Assembly (NCBI GenBank): GCA_947589285.1
Contig: CANPZV010000014.1
Location: 1-32,014, forward strand
Source of the DNA: an uncultured Clostridia bacterium
GTDB taxonomy: Bacteria > Bacillota > Clostridia > Christensenellales > Borkfalkiaceae
DNA: 32,014 nt
Reading direction: 5' to 3'
Shown one piece after another: positions 23,507-31,718 of the stretch. The notes below the pieces were generated by a model that did no database searches, was not told where the DNA came from, and saw only the letters and a list, made by a program, of their open reading frames with translations. Position 1 is the first letter of the stretch. Every line of letters begins with the position of its first letter. The translations under genes and the position numbers were made by a program.

Positions 23507-26500
23507 ATCTGAAAGAGATCAGAGTTGCGGGGTTCAAGTCCTTTGCGGACAAGACCTCCATAAAATTCGAGGACGGCGTCACCTGCATCGTCGGGCCGAA
23601 CGGCTGCGGCAAATCCAACGTCGCAGACGCCGTGCGCTGGGTCCTCGGCGAACAGTCCGCCAAGGTCCTGCGCGGGACCTCCATGCAGGACGTCATCTTC
23701 AACGGCACCGAGACGAGGCGTCAGCTCAGCTACTGCGAGGTCACCCTCGTCTTTGACAACAGCGAGCGGCTCTTTGATATCGACTATACCGAAGTCGCCA
23801 TGACCCGCCGCCTGTACCGCTCGGGGGAGAGCGAGTACCTGCTCAACATGCAGCCGTGCAGGCTGAGGGAGATCGTCTCCCTCCTCCACGACGTCGGCAT
23901 CGGCAGGGAGGGCTACTCCATCATCGGACAGAACAGGGTGGACCTCATCATGAACGCCAAGCCCGAGGACCGCAGGGCCGTCTTTGAGGAGGCGACGGGC
24001 GTCATGAAGTTCAAGATCCAGCGGCGGGAGATCGAATCCAAGCTGCAAAACGCGCGGGACAACCTCACCGTGTTCGTCCAGCGCATGGACGAGGCGGAAA
24101 AACAGCTCCGCCCGCTGGAGGAACAGGCAGAGACCGCAAAAAAATACCGCGGCTACTATGAAGAACTCCGCCGCGAAGAGGTCAATACATACCTTTTGCG
24201 CTACGAGAATTTCACCGAGGAGACGGGGAGGCACCGCCGCAAGATCGAGGAAGCGGACGGGGAGCTGTCGGGCGTGGAGGCCCGCCTCGCCGAAGTGGAC
24301 GCGGAGGAGACGGAGGCGCACGGGAAGATCGAGAGCGCGGATGAACGACTCCGCGGCCTCAACGACGACCTCCGCCTCTATGAGGTCGGCATGGAACACA
24401 AGACGGGGGAGGCGAAAGTGCTTTCCGCCCGTATCGAGAGCTATAAACGGGAACTCACCGCCGCGTCGGAGACGGTGGACTATTCCCTCCGCCGCACAAA
24501 GACGATCGACGGCCTCGTCGCCGAGAGCGGGCGCAAGTTGGAGGAGGGCAGAAGCCGCGCCGCTGCGATCGGCAAGGAGAGCGCGGAACTCTCCGTGAAA
24601 TTGCGCGAGGCCGAGGCGAGGATCGCCGCCTACGACAGGGCGTCCGTCGAAAAGCGCGCGAGCGAACTCTCCTCCATGGAGAGCCTTGCGGACGCGCGCG
24701 CCAACGCGGGGAGCTTGCAGGCCAAGCGGGACGCGGCGCAGGACCGCGCGGCCGAAGTCAGGGCCGCGATCGGGAAGGCGCAGTCGCGCAGGGAGGAGTT
24801 CCTCCGCGAGAGGGAGGAATGCCTCAAAGAGAAGGCCGCATGCGAGAGCTTTCTTGACGGCACGGGCAAGGAGGAGAGCGAACTCTCCTCGGAGATCGCC
24901 GACCTCGCCAACAGCGAGCGCAGGATCTCGCAGGAGATCGTTGAATGCAACTCCTCCATTGCAAGTTTTCAGAACAACCTCGAACTGTATAAGAGTTTGA
25001 GAAACCAATTCGAGGGCTACCGCGATTCCGTCCGCCGCCTCCAGCTCGAGGCACAGCGCGACCCCGAGGTGGGGAAGCGCATCAAGGGGACGATCGCGGA
25101 CGTCATCCGCACCGACAAGAGGTATGAGGTCGCCATCGAGACGGCCTTCGGCGCGGCGATGCAGAATCTCATCACCGCCACGCAGGACGACGCGAGATGG
25201 CTCGTCGAATTCCTCCAAAAGACGGGGTGGGGCGTCGTCACCTTCCTCCCCGTGGACGGCATGCTCCGCCGCACGGACAGCAGTGAGGTCCGCGCCGCGC
25301 TCAGGGAGAACGGGGCGGTCGGCCTTGCGGACGAACTCGTCAAATATGACCCCTACTACACGAGCGTCATCACCAACCTCTTGGCAAACACCCTCATCTG
25401 CGACACCATCGCGAGCGCGACGAACATCGCAAAGCGGTATCCGCACGCCTTCCGCATCGTCACCCTCGACGGGAACATCATCGCGACGTCTGGGTCCATC
25501 ACGGGCGGTTCGAGGAAGAAGGAGAGCGGGCACCTCCTCGCGGGGGAGCGCAAGATCAAGGAATGCGAGGCGGAGATCGCCAAGAAGCGGGCGGCGGCGG
25601 AGAAGTTGAAGGCCGCGCTCGAATCGTGCGGCAGGGACCTCGAAGAGGCGCGGGGAAGATACGAGGCCTTCCGCGTCAGAGTGCAGGAGGAGACGGCAAA
25701 GTTCGCCGCCCTCTCCCAGAAGGAACTCGCCGTCGTCTCCCTCATCGAGGACGCCGACAAGGACATCGCCGACTTTACCGCCCTTTTGGACCAGCTCACC
25801 CGAAAGGCGGACGAACTTGAGAGCGAAGTCCTCTCCTCGGCGGAGAACGAGGAACTGTTGAGCCGCATCCGCAGCGAGGCGGCGCAGGAGGCGAGCGAGA
25901 GGGAGATGGAGAGCGGGAAGCTCCGGCAGCACCGCGACGCCCTCGCCGAGAAGCTCCACGCCCTCGAGGTCGAGAGCGCGACGCTGAAGAGCGCGCTCTC
26001 CTCCGAGGAGGAAAACCTCTCCCGTCTCAAGACAGAGAAGGAGGACCTTCTCAAAAAGGTCGAGGAGACGAGGGCCTCCATCGCGGGCACGGAGAAGCAG
26101 ATCGAGGCGTTGAAACGGGACGAGGAGAGAGCCGCCCTCACCGAGGAAGAGCAGGAGGCCGTCGCTATCCTGCGCAAAAAACTCGCCGAGGCCGAAGAGG
26201 AGAAGCAGGGCTACTACCGCACGCAGGCCCTCCTCGCCGACGAAAAGCGCAAACTCTTGGCCCGCAGGATGACCCTCTCAGAGAAAAAGCACCAGTCCGA
26301 GCTGGAGATCTCGAGGGCGGAGACGCTGCTCGAAAACATGCAACAGCGCATGGAAGAGGAGTACAAGCTCACCTATGAGACCGCTCTCGAATACAGGGAT
26401 CCCGACTACGACCTCTCGCAGGCCGCGAACAACATTGCAGTTTTGAAGCGCAAGATCAACGCACTCGGGCAGGTCAACCCCCGCGCGGAGGAGGACTATG

Positions 26501-27099
26501 CCGCCCTCTTTGCCCGCTACTCGGAGATGCAGTCCCAGAGGGAGGACCTTGAAAAGGGCATCGTGGACCTCACGGGCGTGCTGGAACAGCTCAAGAGCGA
26601 GATGAAGGAACGCTTCGACGCAGGCTTCAACGAGATCAACAGGAACTTCACGCAGATCTTCAGGGAGCTGTTCGGCGGCGGCAAGGCAGAAATGCAGCTC
26701 GACTACACCGACTGTACCGATCCCCTCGACGCGGGCGTCGAGATCATCGCCTGCCCCCCGGGGAAGAAGCTCGCAAAGATCTCCCTCCTCTCGGGCGGGG
26801 AGCGGGCACTCACCGCGATCGCCATCCTCTTTGCGATCCTCAAGACCAACCCCATGCCGTTTTGTATTTTGGACGAGATCGAGGCCGCGCTCGACGAGGC
26901 GAACGTCGATCGGTTCGCCAAATATCTCAAAAAATTCTCGCAGGACACGCAGTTCATCGTCATCACGCACAGGAAGCCGACCATGAACCAGGCGGACAGC
27001 CTCTTCGGCGTCACAATGGAGGAGAAGGGCGTGAGCAAGATCGTCTCCGTCAAGCTATCCGAGGTCGAATCCCGTCTGGGAGGAGATACGGTGATGTAA
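23503..27099 (+). CDS. smc: Chromosome segregation protein SMC
   Basis: SMC (1198 residues) forms the ATP-driven ring that, with ScpA and ScpB, compacts and helps separate chromosomes. The head holds Walker A GPNGCGKSN (about 31-39). Coiled coil runs from about 170 to 510 and 670 to 1030. The hinge lies at about 515-670, with GAAMQNLITATQDDARW and GSITGG. The signature LSGGERALTAIA is at about 1095 and Walker B FCILDEIEAALDEANVDRF at about 1122. The start is TTG, inside the rnc stop (TTGA overlap); MNLKEIRVAGFKSFADKT matches the family start closely, so no other start is better. It is followed 5 bp later by a type 2 repeat element instead of ftsY. Confidence 0.97.
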   Translation: MNLKEIRVAGFKSFADKTSIKFEDGVTCIVGPNGCGKSNVADAVRWVLGEQSAKVLRGTSMQDVIFNGTETRRQLSYCEVTLVFDNSERLFDIDYTEVAMTRRLYRSGESEYLLNMQPCRLREIVSLLHDVGIGREGYSIIGQNRVDLIMNAKPEDRRAVFEEATGVMKFKIQRREIESKLQNARDNLTVFVQRMDEAEKQLRPLEEQAETAKKYRGYYEELRREEVNTYLLRYENFTEETGRHRRKIEEADGELSGVEARLAEVDAEETEAHGKIESADERLRGLNDDLRLYEVGMEHKTGEAKVLSARIESYKRELTAASETVDYSLRRTKTIDGLVAESGRKLEEGRSRAAAIGKESAELSVKLREAEARIAAYDRASVEKRASELSSMESLADARANAGSLQAKRDAAQDRAAEVRAAIGKAQSRREEFLREREECLKEKAACESFLDGTGKEESELSSEIADLANSERRISQEIVECNSSIASFQNNLELYKSLRNQFEGYRDSVRRLQLEAQRDPEVGKRIKGTIADVIRTDKRYEVAIETAFGAAMQNLITATQDDARWLVEFLQKTGWGVVTFLPVDGMLRRTDSSEVRAALRENGAVGLADELVKYDPYYTSVITNLLANTLICDTIASATNIAKRYPHAFRIVTLDGNIIATSGSITGGSRKKESGHLLAGERKIKECEAEIAKKRAAAEKLKAALESCGRDLEEARGRYEAFRVRVQEETAKFAALSQKELAVVSLIEDADKDIADFTALLDQLTRKADELESEVLSSAENEELLSRIRSEAAQEASEREMESGKLRQHRDALAEKLHALEVESATLKSALSSEEENLSRLKTEKEDLLKKVEETRASIAGTEKQIEALKRDEERAALTEEEQEAVAILRKKLAEAEEEKQGYYRTQALLADEKRKLLARRMTLSEKKHQSELEISRAETLLENMQQRMEEEYKLTYETALEYRDPDYDLSQAANNIAVLKRKINALGQVNPRAEEDYAALFARYSEMQSQREDLEKGIVDLTGVLEQLKSEMKERFDAGFNEINRNFTQIFRELFGGGKAEMQLDYTDCTDPLDAGVEIIACPPGKKLAKISLLSGGERALTAIAILFAILKTNPMPFCILDEIEAALDEANVDRFAKYLKKFSQDTQFIVITHRKPTMNQADSLFGVTMEEKGVSKIVSVKLSEVESRLGGDTVM

Positions 27100-27104
27100 A
27101 TGTT

Positions 27105-27269
27105 TCGAACGATTTGTTTTCTGCGAAAACAAATGCGTTCGAGGGGTCAACGCTGTGCATTCCATAGCCCTATCACCCCACGCACTATGCTTCCTTGAAA
27201 GACATTGTGGTTCCCGTAGGGTACCAAATGGGGTCGCCCACGGCGGAAGTGAATTCCGCCTAAGGCAAG
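27105..27269. repeat. Composite repeat element, type 2 (smc downstream copy)
   Basis: The 165-bp element starts 5 bp after the smc stop with a large hairpin: TCGAACG plus ATTTGTTTT pairs with AAAACAAAT plus GCGTTCGA (27105-27120 with 27126-27142, one bulge) around CTGCG. About 65 bp follow. The 61-bp core GGTTCCCGTAGGGTACC...CCTAAGGCAAG covers 27209-27269. It is matched in full at 31545-31709 and in part at 28388-28509. Confidence 0.88.
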
Positions 27270-27440
27270 GGAGTGGGGAATCCCCCCCACCACCGCCTAC
27301 GGCGGAGCCTCCCCCCCAAAGGGGTAGGCTTTTGCCCCCTCCGTGGGGGTGCCGCGGCGCATGCCCCCTCCATGGGAGGGGGGTAGGGGGGTGGGTCACC
27401 TCATTTCTGCGTCATTCGGAACGAAGCGAAGAATGCGCAT
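27270..27440. repeat. Further repeats before ftsY
   Basis: After the core come GGGGAATCCCCCCCACCA, a CCGCC-TAC-GGCGG hairpin, and GGAGCCTCCCCCCCAAAGGGG. Next are two CCCCCTCCRTGGG units with GGTGCCGCGGCGCATG, the GGGGGGTGGGTCACC track and a GCGTCATTCGGAACGAAGCG-type repeat. These occupy nearly all of the smc-ftsY gap. No promoter for ftsY was found with confidence. Confidence 0.75.
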
Positions 27441-27476
27441 TTCCACCTTCAAAATAATCACAAAAAGAGTGTAATT

Positions 27477-28373
27477 ATGGGATTTTTCAGTAAGATCAGG
27501 GACGCGCTCAAAAAGACGCGCGATTCCGTCGCGACCAAACTGCGGATGCTCTTCGCAAAGAACAAACTCGGCAACGCCTTCTATGACGAACTCGAGGAGA
27601 TCCTCATCTCCTCCGACGTCGGCGTGTCCACCGCAGAGGACGTCGTTGCGCAGGTCAAGGAAGAGGCCATCGGGAACAAGGTCAAGGACGAGGAGTACGT
27701 CATAGACCTCCTCAAAGACATCATGGAGGACACCCTCAACGAGGCCCCCGTGCCCGAATTCAAGTATCCCTGCGTCATCATGTTCGTCGGCGTGAACGGC
27801 GTCGGCAAGACGACGACGATCGGAAAGGTCGCCAACTACTTCGTCAAGCAGAAAAAGTCCGTCACCGTCGCGGCGGCGGATACGTTCAGGGCGGCGGCGA
27901 CCGAACAGCTCGAGATCTGGGCGGAGCGGGCCAAGGTCCGCATCGTCAAGCACGAGGAGGGGAGCGATCCCTCCGCCGTCGTGTTCGACGCGGTTTCGTC
28001 GGCCAAGGCGCGGGGGACGGACGTCCTCCTCATCGACACCGCGGGGCGGCTTCACGTCAAGGACAATCTCATGAAGGAGCTGCAGAAGATGGACAGGGTC
28101 GTCGGGCGGGAATTTCCCGAGGCGACGTTCTATAAATTTCTGGTCCTCGACGCCACGACGGGGCAGAACGCCGTCTCGCAGACGAGTGTTTTCCACGAGG
28201 CCGTGGACATCGACGGCATCGTCCTGACCAAGCTCGACGGCACGGCAAAGGGGGGCTTTGTGTTCTCCCTCTGCGGCGAGCTGAAGGTGCCCGTCGTCTT
28301 TGCGGGCGTGGGTGAAAAGATCGACGATCTGGAACTCTTCGACGCCGAACAGTTTGTAGAGGGATTTTTCTGA
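27477..28373 (+). CDS. ftsY: Signal recognition particle receptor FtsY
   Basis: FtsY (298 residues) is the membrane-associated GTPase that receives SRP-ribosome complexes and passes them to SecY. It has the lipid-binding start MGFFSKIRDALKKTRDSV, a short N domain and no long acidic A domain. The GTPase motifs are G1 GVNGVGKTTT (105-114), DTFRAAATEQL (135-145), DTAGRLH (187-193) and TKLDGTAKGG (251-260). The ribosome binding site is weak (AAAGAGTG, about 5 nt before the ATG). It is separated from smc by 377 bp of repeats and followed 14 bp after its stop by another type 2 repeat. Confidence 0.97.
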   Translation: MGFFSKIRDALKKTRDSVATKLRMLFAKNKLGNAFYDELEEILISSDVGVSTAEDVVAQVKEEAIGNKVKDEEYVIDLLKDIMEDTLNEAPVPEFKYPCVIMFVGVNGVGKTTTIGKVANYFVKQKKSVTVAAADTFRAAATEQLEIWAERAKVRIVKHEEGSDPSAVVFDAVSSAKARGTDVLLIDTAGRLHVKDNLMKELQKMDRVVGREFPEATFYKFLVLDATTGQNAVSQTSVFHEAVDIDGIVLTKLDGTAKGGFVFSLCGELKVPVVFAGVGEKIDDLELFDAEQFVEGFF

Positions 28374-28387
28374 TTATTTCGTTAATT

Positions 28388-28509
28388 TCGAACGATTTGT
28401 TTTCTGCGAAAACAAATACGTTCGAGGGATCGGCGTTGTGCGTTCCACGGCTTAATCACCCCACGAACTTTCGTACCTTGAAAGACATTGTGGTTCCCGT
28501 AGGGTACCG
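28388..28509. repeat. Composite repeat element, type 2, truncated (ftsY downstream copy)
   Basis: The same opening hairpin (28388-28403 with 28409-28425) and following 65 bp as at 27105 and 31545 are present. Identity stops within the core after GGTTCCCGTAGGGTACCG. The rest of the core is replaced by unrelated palindromic sequence that ends CTTAGGCGGGGAC. Confidence 0.85.
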
Positions 28510-28533
28510 CGTCGCGACACTGCGCGGTTTGCG

Positions 28534-28618
28534 CGGTTTTGCGTGAACGCAAAACCGTTGCATTGAACGCAGGTCGCTCCTTTTCCCAAAAAATCTTGCT
28601 TTGCAATATTTTTTGGGA
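28534..28618. repeat. Two large palindromes replacing the core
   Basis: CGGTTTTGCGT (28534-28544) pairs with ACGCAAAACCG (28547-28557). TCCCAAAAAAT (28584-28594) pairs with ATTTTTTGGGA (28608-28618), enclosing TTGC/GCAA. Either could act as a bidirectional terminator, but position within a repeat makes this uncertain. Confidence 0.7.
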
Positions 28619-28659
28619 TCCCTGTGGCTTAGGCGGGGACACCCCGCCACGCGCAGTTA

Positions 28660-29170
28660 TTTAGGGACGAACCCCCACCCCTACCCCGCCCCCTTAGAAA
28701 GGGGGCAGGCAAGAAAAACCCGCCTCCCCCCTTATACCTGAGGGGGGAGGGTAGGGAAGGGGGTGTTGCGCTCCTCCCGCGTCATTCAGCCCCGCCCGCA
28801 TTCTTATTGCTCTAAGGGCGGCACGAGCGGCATCGCCGCGAAGTAGCGAAGCGAAGAATCCCCTTAAACGAAGTCCGTAGTTGCGGCGTCATGCTGAGAG
28901 GGGGAGTGATACGAAATCAACGGAAGCTGATCCGAAGCATCTCGCCGCACAACAAAACGGCATTCCCCCGCGAGATTCTTCGGACCAGCCTCCGCGCTTT
29001 TTTCTTTCTCCGCGGTTCAGAATGACGCGGGGTCCACATAATGGGCAATTGCCCCCCTTGCGAGATTTTTCGGTTCTGCTTATCGGACTTCGTTCAGCCC
29101 CGTTTCTCAGAATGACGCAGGGGGGCATGCTCCCTCGTTTTTCAGAATGACGCGGGGCGGGCGTGGTTAC
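28660..29170. repeat. Repeat-filled gap between ftsY and the Cys-rich gene
   Basis: It contains C-rich tracks (CCCCACCCCTACCCCGCCCCC and its inverse near 28735-28765), the 82-bp segment 28779-28860 shared with 12905-12986, the inverted repeat 28852-28949 shared with 19136-19234, and several GAATGACGCGGGG-type units up to 29160. No gene was recognised; open frames here have no ribosome binding site. Confidence 0.75.
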
Positions 29171-29227
29171 TTCCGTAGTATCATTCCCCCGCCATAATTT
29201 TGAATTTATTTTCCCCTCTTCAAATAA

Positions 29228-29256
29228 TTGACAAGGGGAGTGGAGTATGTTATAAT
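29228..29256 (+). promoter_or_regulatory. Consensus promoter of the Cys-rich protein gene
   Basis: A perfect TTGACA (29228-29233), a 17-bp spacer and a perfect TATAAT (29251-29256) match the sigma-A consensus at all twelve positions. It is 34 bp before the ATG, with GGAGGGG in between. This is the strongest promoter in the window by sequence. Confidence 0.92.
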
Positions 29257-29290
29257 CAGCTTAATAATTATATCTACGGAGGGGAAAATT

Positions 29291-29761
29291 ATGGTGACTT
29301 GCAGAAATTGCAAATATTGCAGTTCGTACAATCCGTATGGTTTTAGCTCCTATTATTGTACGAAATTAGAAAAGAGTCTCCCCGATATCGATATGGAACA
29401 AACCTGTTTCGATTATAGGGGACCGGACGGCGAAACTGACAGTGTTTCCTGCTATCTGACCTCCGCATGCGTGGGATATCTCGGAAAGCCCGACGATTGC
29501 CACGAACTCACGACGCTGCGGACGTTCCGCGACGGCTATCTCAAAAAGACGGCGGAGGGGAGTGCCCTCATCGAGCAGTATTACGAGATCGCGCCCAAGA
29601 TCGTGGAGAAGATCGAGGCTTCGGGCAAGCAGAAGGAGTATTACGAATACATTTACGGCGTCGTCACGGAGTGCGTGGCGTACATCGAGAAAGGGGATAG
29701 CGAAGGCGCGCTCGCCCGCTACCGCGATATGACACTCACGTTGAAAGAGAAACTTCTCTGA
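29291..29761 (+). CDS. Small Cys-rich protein, CFI-box-like; function unknown
   Basis: The protein has 156 residues. The N terminus looks like a small metal site, with Cys4, Cys7, Cys10, Cys23 and Cys39 (CRNCKYC, then YYC and QTC). The second part opens with SCYLTSACVGYLGKPDDC (Cys54, Cys60, Cys70) and LTTLRTFRDGYLKK, then a helical C terminus. This recalls small Clostridial proteins labelled CFI-box-CTERM, whose role is not known. There is no signal peptide or membrane segment. The 5' 120 or so bases are more AT-rich than neighbouring genes. ATG 29291 follows GGAGGGGAAAATT; the in-frame start at 29228 lies in the promoter. It sits between ftsY and ylxM-ffh as a separate unit ending in a terminator. 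Confidence 0.8.
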   Translation: MVTCRNCKYCSSYNPYGFSSYYCTKLEKSLPDIDMEQTCFDYRGPDGETDSVSCYLTSACVGYLGKPDDCHELTTLRTFRDGYLKKTAEGSALIEQYYEIAPKIVEKIEASGKQKEYYEYIYGVVTECVAYIEKGDSEGALARYRDMTLTLKEKLL

Positions 29762-29778
29762 CAGACAAAAAATTTCGC

Positions 29779-29812
29779 CCGTCAAGCAAAAATGCTTGAC
29801 GGATGTTTTTTT
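29779..29812 (+). terminator. Intrinsic terminator of the Cys-rich gene, overlapping the next promoter
   Basis: CCGTCAAGC (29779-29787) pairs with GCTTGACGG (29794-29802) around AAAAAT, followed by ATG and seven T. The right arm contains the TTGACG -35 box of the ylxM promoter. Confidence 0.85.
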
Positions 29813-29824
29813 ATCTGCTATAAT
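29796..29824 (+). promoter_or_regulatory. Promoter of ylxM-ffh
   Basis: TTGACG (29796-29801), a 17-bp spacer that includes the terminator T run, and a perfect TATAAT (29819-29824) lie 20 bp before the ylxM start. The leader would be only about 14 nt, just long enough for the GGAGGGGAGG ribosome binding site. Confidence 0.85.
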
Positions 29825-29844
29825 GCCGATAAGAGGAGGGGAGG

Positions 29845-30222
29845 ATGAAGGATCTCAGGTATCTGCAACTTTGGGACGCATACGGTCCGCTCCTCACCGA
29901 CGCCCAGCGGGAGATCTGCGAAAAGTATTACATGTACGACCTCTCCCTCTCCGAGATCGCCGAAGAGAAGGGCGTCAGCAAACAGGCCGTGTCCGACGCG
30001 CTCAAGACGAGCCGCGAACTCCTCGATTTCTATGAGGATAAACTGCACTTCAACGAGTGGAATCAAAAATATTCGCTCGAAGTCTCGTTCATGATGACGG
30101 ACGTCACGCGCGCGCTTGAAGATTTCAAACGGTTCCACCCCGAATTCGCGGGGGAGATCGACGGAATCATCGGGAAAATCACGGTCGGCGAAACCATAGA
30201 CCTTGACGAAGAGGAGAATTGA
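29845..30222 (+). CDS. ylxM: YlxM/p13-like DNA-binding protein of the SRP operon
   Basis: YlxM (125 residues) has a helix-turn-helix like sigma region 4 (about residues 15-60: LLTDAQREICEKYYMYDLSL, then SEIAEEKGVSKQAVSDALK). In streptococci the homologue binds SRP components and modulates the Ffh GTPase; a direct DNA target is not established. The C-terminal half is helical and acidic (ending LDEEEN). It directly precedes ffh with no gap: the TGA ends at 30222 and the ffh ATG starts at 30223. Confidence 0.93.
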   Translation: MKDLRYLQLWDAYGPLLTDAQREICEKYYMYDLSLSEIAEEKGVSKQAVSDALKTSRELLDFYEDKLHFNEWNQKYSLEVSFMMTDVTRALEDFKRFHPEFAGEIDGIIGKITVGETIDLDEEEN

Positions 30223-31536
30223 ATGACGCTCTTTGCTTCGCTCTCCGAGCGGCTCAACCACATCTTTTCCAAGCTCACCAAGCGCGGCAGGCTCACCGAG
30301 CTTGAGATCAGGCAGGCGATGCGCGAAGTCCGCGTCGCCCTTTTGGAAGCCGACGTCAACCTGAAAGTCGCCAAGGACTTCATCGCCGACGTCAGTGAGA
30401 AGGCGGTGGGGCAGAAGATCCTCGAGAGCCTCAATCCCGCCCAACAGGTCATCAAGATCGTCAACGAAGAACTCATCGCACTGATGGGGCCGGGGAACGC
30501 CAAGCTCGAGGTCTCCCCCAAGCCGCCGACGGTCATCATGATGTGCGGCCTTCAGGGCGCGGGCAAGACGACGATGTGCGCAAAACTCGCCGTCCAGCTC
30601 AAAAAACAGGGCAAAAAGCCCCTCCTCGTCGCCTGCGACGTCTATCGTCCCGCGGCGATCGATCAGCTGAAAGTCGTTGCGGCAAAGGCGGGCGCGGAGG
30701 TGTTCGAAAAGGGCACGCAGGCCCCGCCCAAGACGGCGAAACAGGCCGTCGAATACGCCCTGCGGATGGGGTTCGACACCGTTGTCATCGACACGGCGGG
30801 GCGGCTCCACATCGACGAAAAACTCATGCAGGAGCTTGAGGACATAAAGAAAGAGGTCAGCGTCACGGAGATCCTCCTCACGGTCGATTCCATGACGGGG
30901 CAGGACGCGGTGAACGTCGCGGAGACCTTCAACGCCCGCCTCAACATCACGGGCGTGATCCTGACCAAGCTCGACGGCGACACGCGCGGCGGCGCATGCC
31001 TCTCCATCAAGGCCGTCACGGGCAAGCCCATCAAGTTCATCGGCGTGGGCGAGAAGATCACCGACCTTGAACCGTTCTATCCCGACCGCATGGCCTCGCG
31101 CATTTTGGGAATGGGGGACGTTTTGTCCCTCATCGAGAAGGCGCAGGAGGCCGTCACCGAACAGCAGGCCAAGGAAATGGAGCGCAAGATGCGCGAAAAT
31201 TCCTTCACCCTCGCCGACTATCTGACGCAGTTCGAGACGCTCAAGAAGATGGGCGGCGCGGGCGCGCTCATGAGCATGCTCCCCGGGGCGGGGAAGCTCA
31301 AAGAGGGGGACATCGACGAGAGCAAGATCGAACGAATCCGTGCGATCATCCTCTCCATGACCCCCAAGGAGAGGGACAACCCGCAGATCATCAACTCTTC
31401 GCGGAAACGCCGCATCGCGTTGGGGTCGGGGACGACCGTGCAGGACATCAACCAGCTCCTGAAACAGTTCGAACAGACCAAGGAACTGATGAAGCGTTTC
31501 CGGAACGGAAAGGGAAAGATGAAACTTCCATTTTGA
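30223..31536 (+). CDS. ffh: Signal recognition particle protein Ffh
   Basis: Ffh (437 residues) binds 4.5S/6S RNA and signal sequences and, with FtsY, delivers ribosomes to SecY. The N domain (1-95) has the ALLEADVN motif. The GTPase domain shows G1 GLQGAGKTTMC (109-119), CDVYRPAAIDQL (138-149), DTAGRLH (190-196) and TKLDGDTRGG (248-257). The M domain (about 300-437) is Met-containing and basic, with GAGALMSMLPG and the RNA-binding SSRKRRIALGSG (392-403). Length is usual. It is followed 8 bp after its stop by a type 2 repeat. The rpsP group that often comes next is not in the window. Confidence 0.98.
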   Translation: MTLFASLSERLNHIFSKLTKRGRLTELEIRQAMREVRVALLEADVNLKVAKDFIADVSEKAVGQKILESLNPAQQVIKIVNEELIALMGPGNAKLEVSPKPPTVIMMCGLQGAGKTTMCAKLAVQLKKQGKKPLLVACDVYRPAAIDQLKVVAAKAGAEVFEKGTQAPPKTAKQAVEYALRMGFDTVVIDTAGRLHIDEKLMQELEDIKKEVSVTEILLTVDSMTGQDAVNVAETFNARLNITGVILTKLDGDTRGGACLSIKAVTGKPIKFIGVGEKITDLEPFYPDRMASRILGMGDVLSLIEKAQEAVTEQQAKEMERKMRENSFTLADYLTQFETLKKMGGAGALMSMLPGAGKLKEGDIDESKIERIRAIILSMTPKERDNPQIINSSRKRRIALGSGTTVQDINQLLKQFEQTKELMKRFRNGKGKMKLPF

Positions 31537-31544
31537 AAGATAAT

Positions 31545-31709
31545 TCGAACGATTTGTTTTCTGCGAAAACAAATGCGTTCGAGGGGTCGGCGTTGTGCAT
31601 TCCACGGCTTAATCACCCCACGGACTATGCTTCTTTGAAAGTCATTGTGGTTCCCGTAGGGTACCGAATGGGGTCGCCCACGGCGGAAGTGAATTCCGCC
31701 TAAGGCAAG
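31545..31709. repeat. Composite repeat element, type 2 (ffh downstream copy)
   Basis: This is a full-length 165-bp copy, with the hairpin at 31545-31560/31566-31582, the 65-bp middle and the 61-bp core at 31649-31709. It starts 8 bp after the ffh stop and is joined at its end to a type 1 element, giving two cores within 330 bp. Confidence 0.88.
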
Positions 31710-31718
31710 TGAATTGGA

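Noticed and set aside
23356-25959. Minus-strand open frame of about 867 codons opposite rnc and smc
   Set aside because: It is a shadow of the coiled-coil coding sequence; low complexity, with no recognisable domain.
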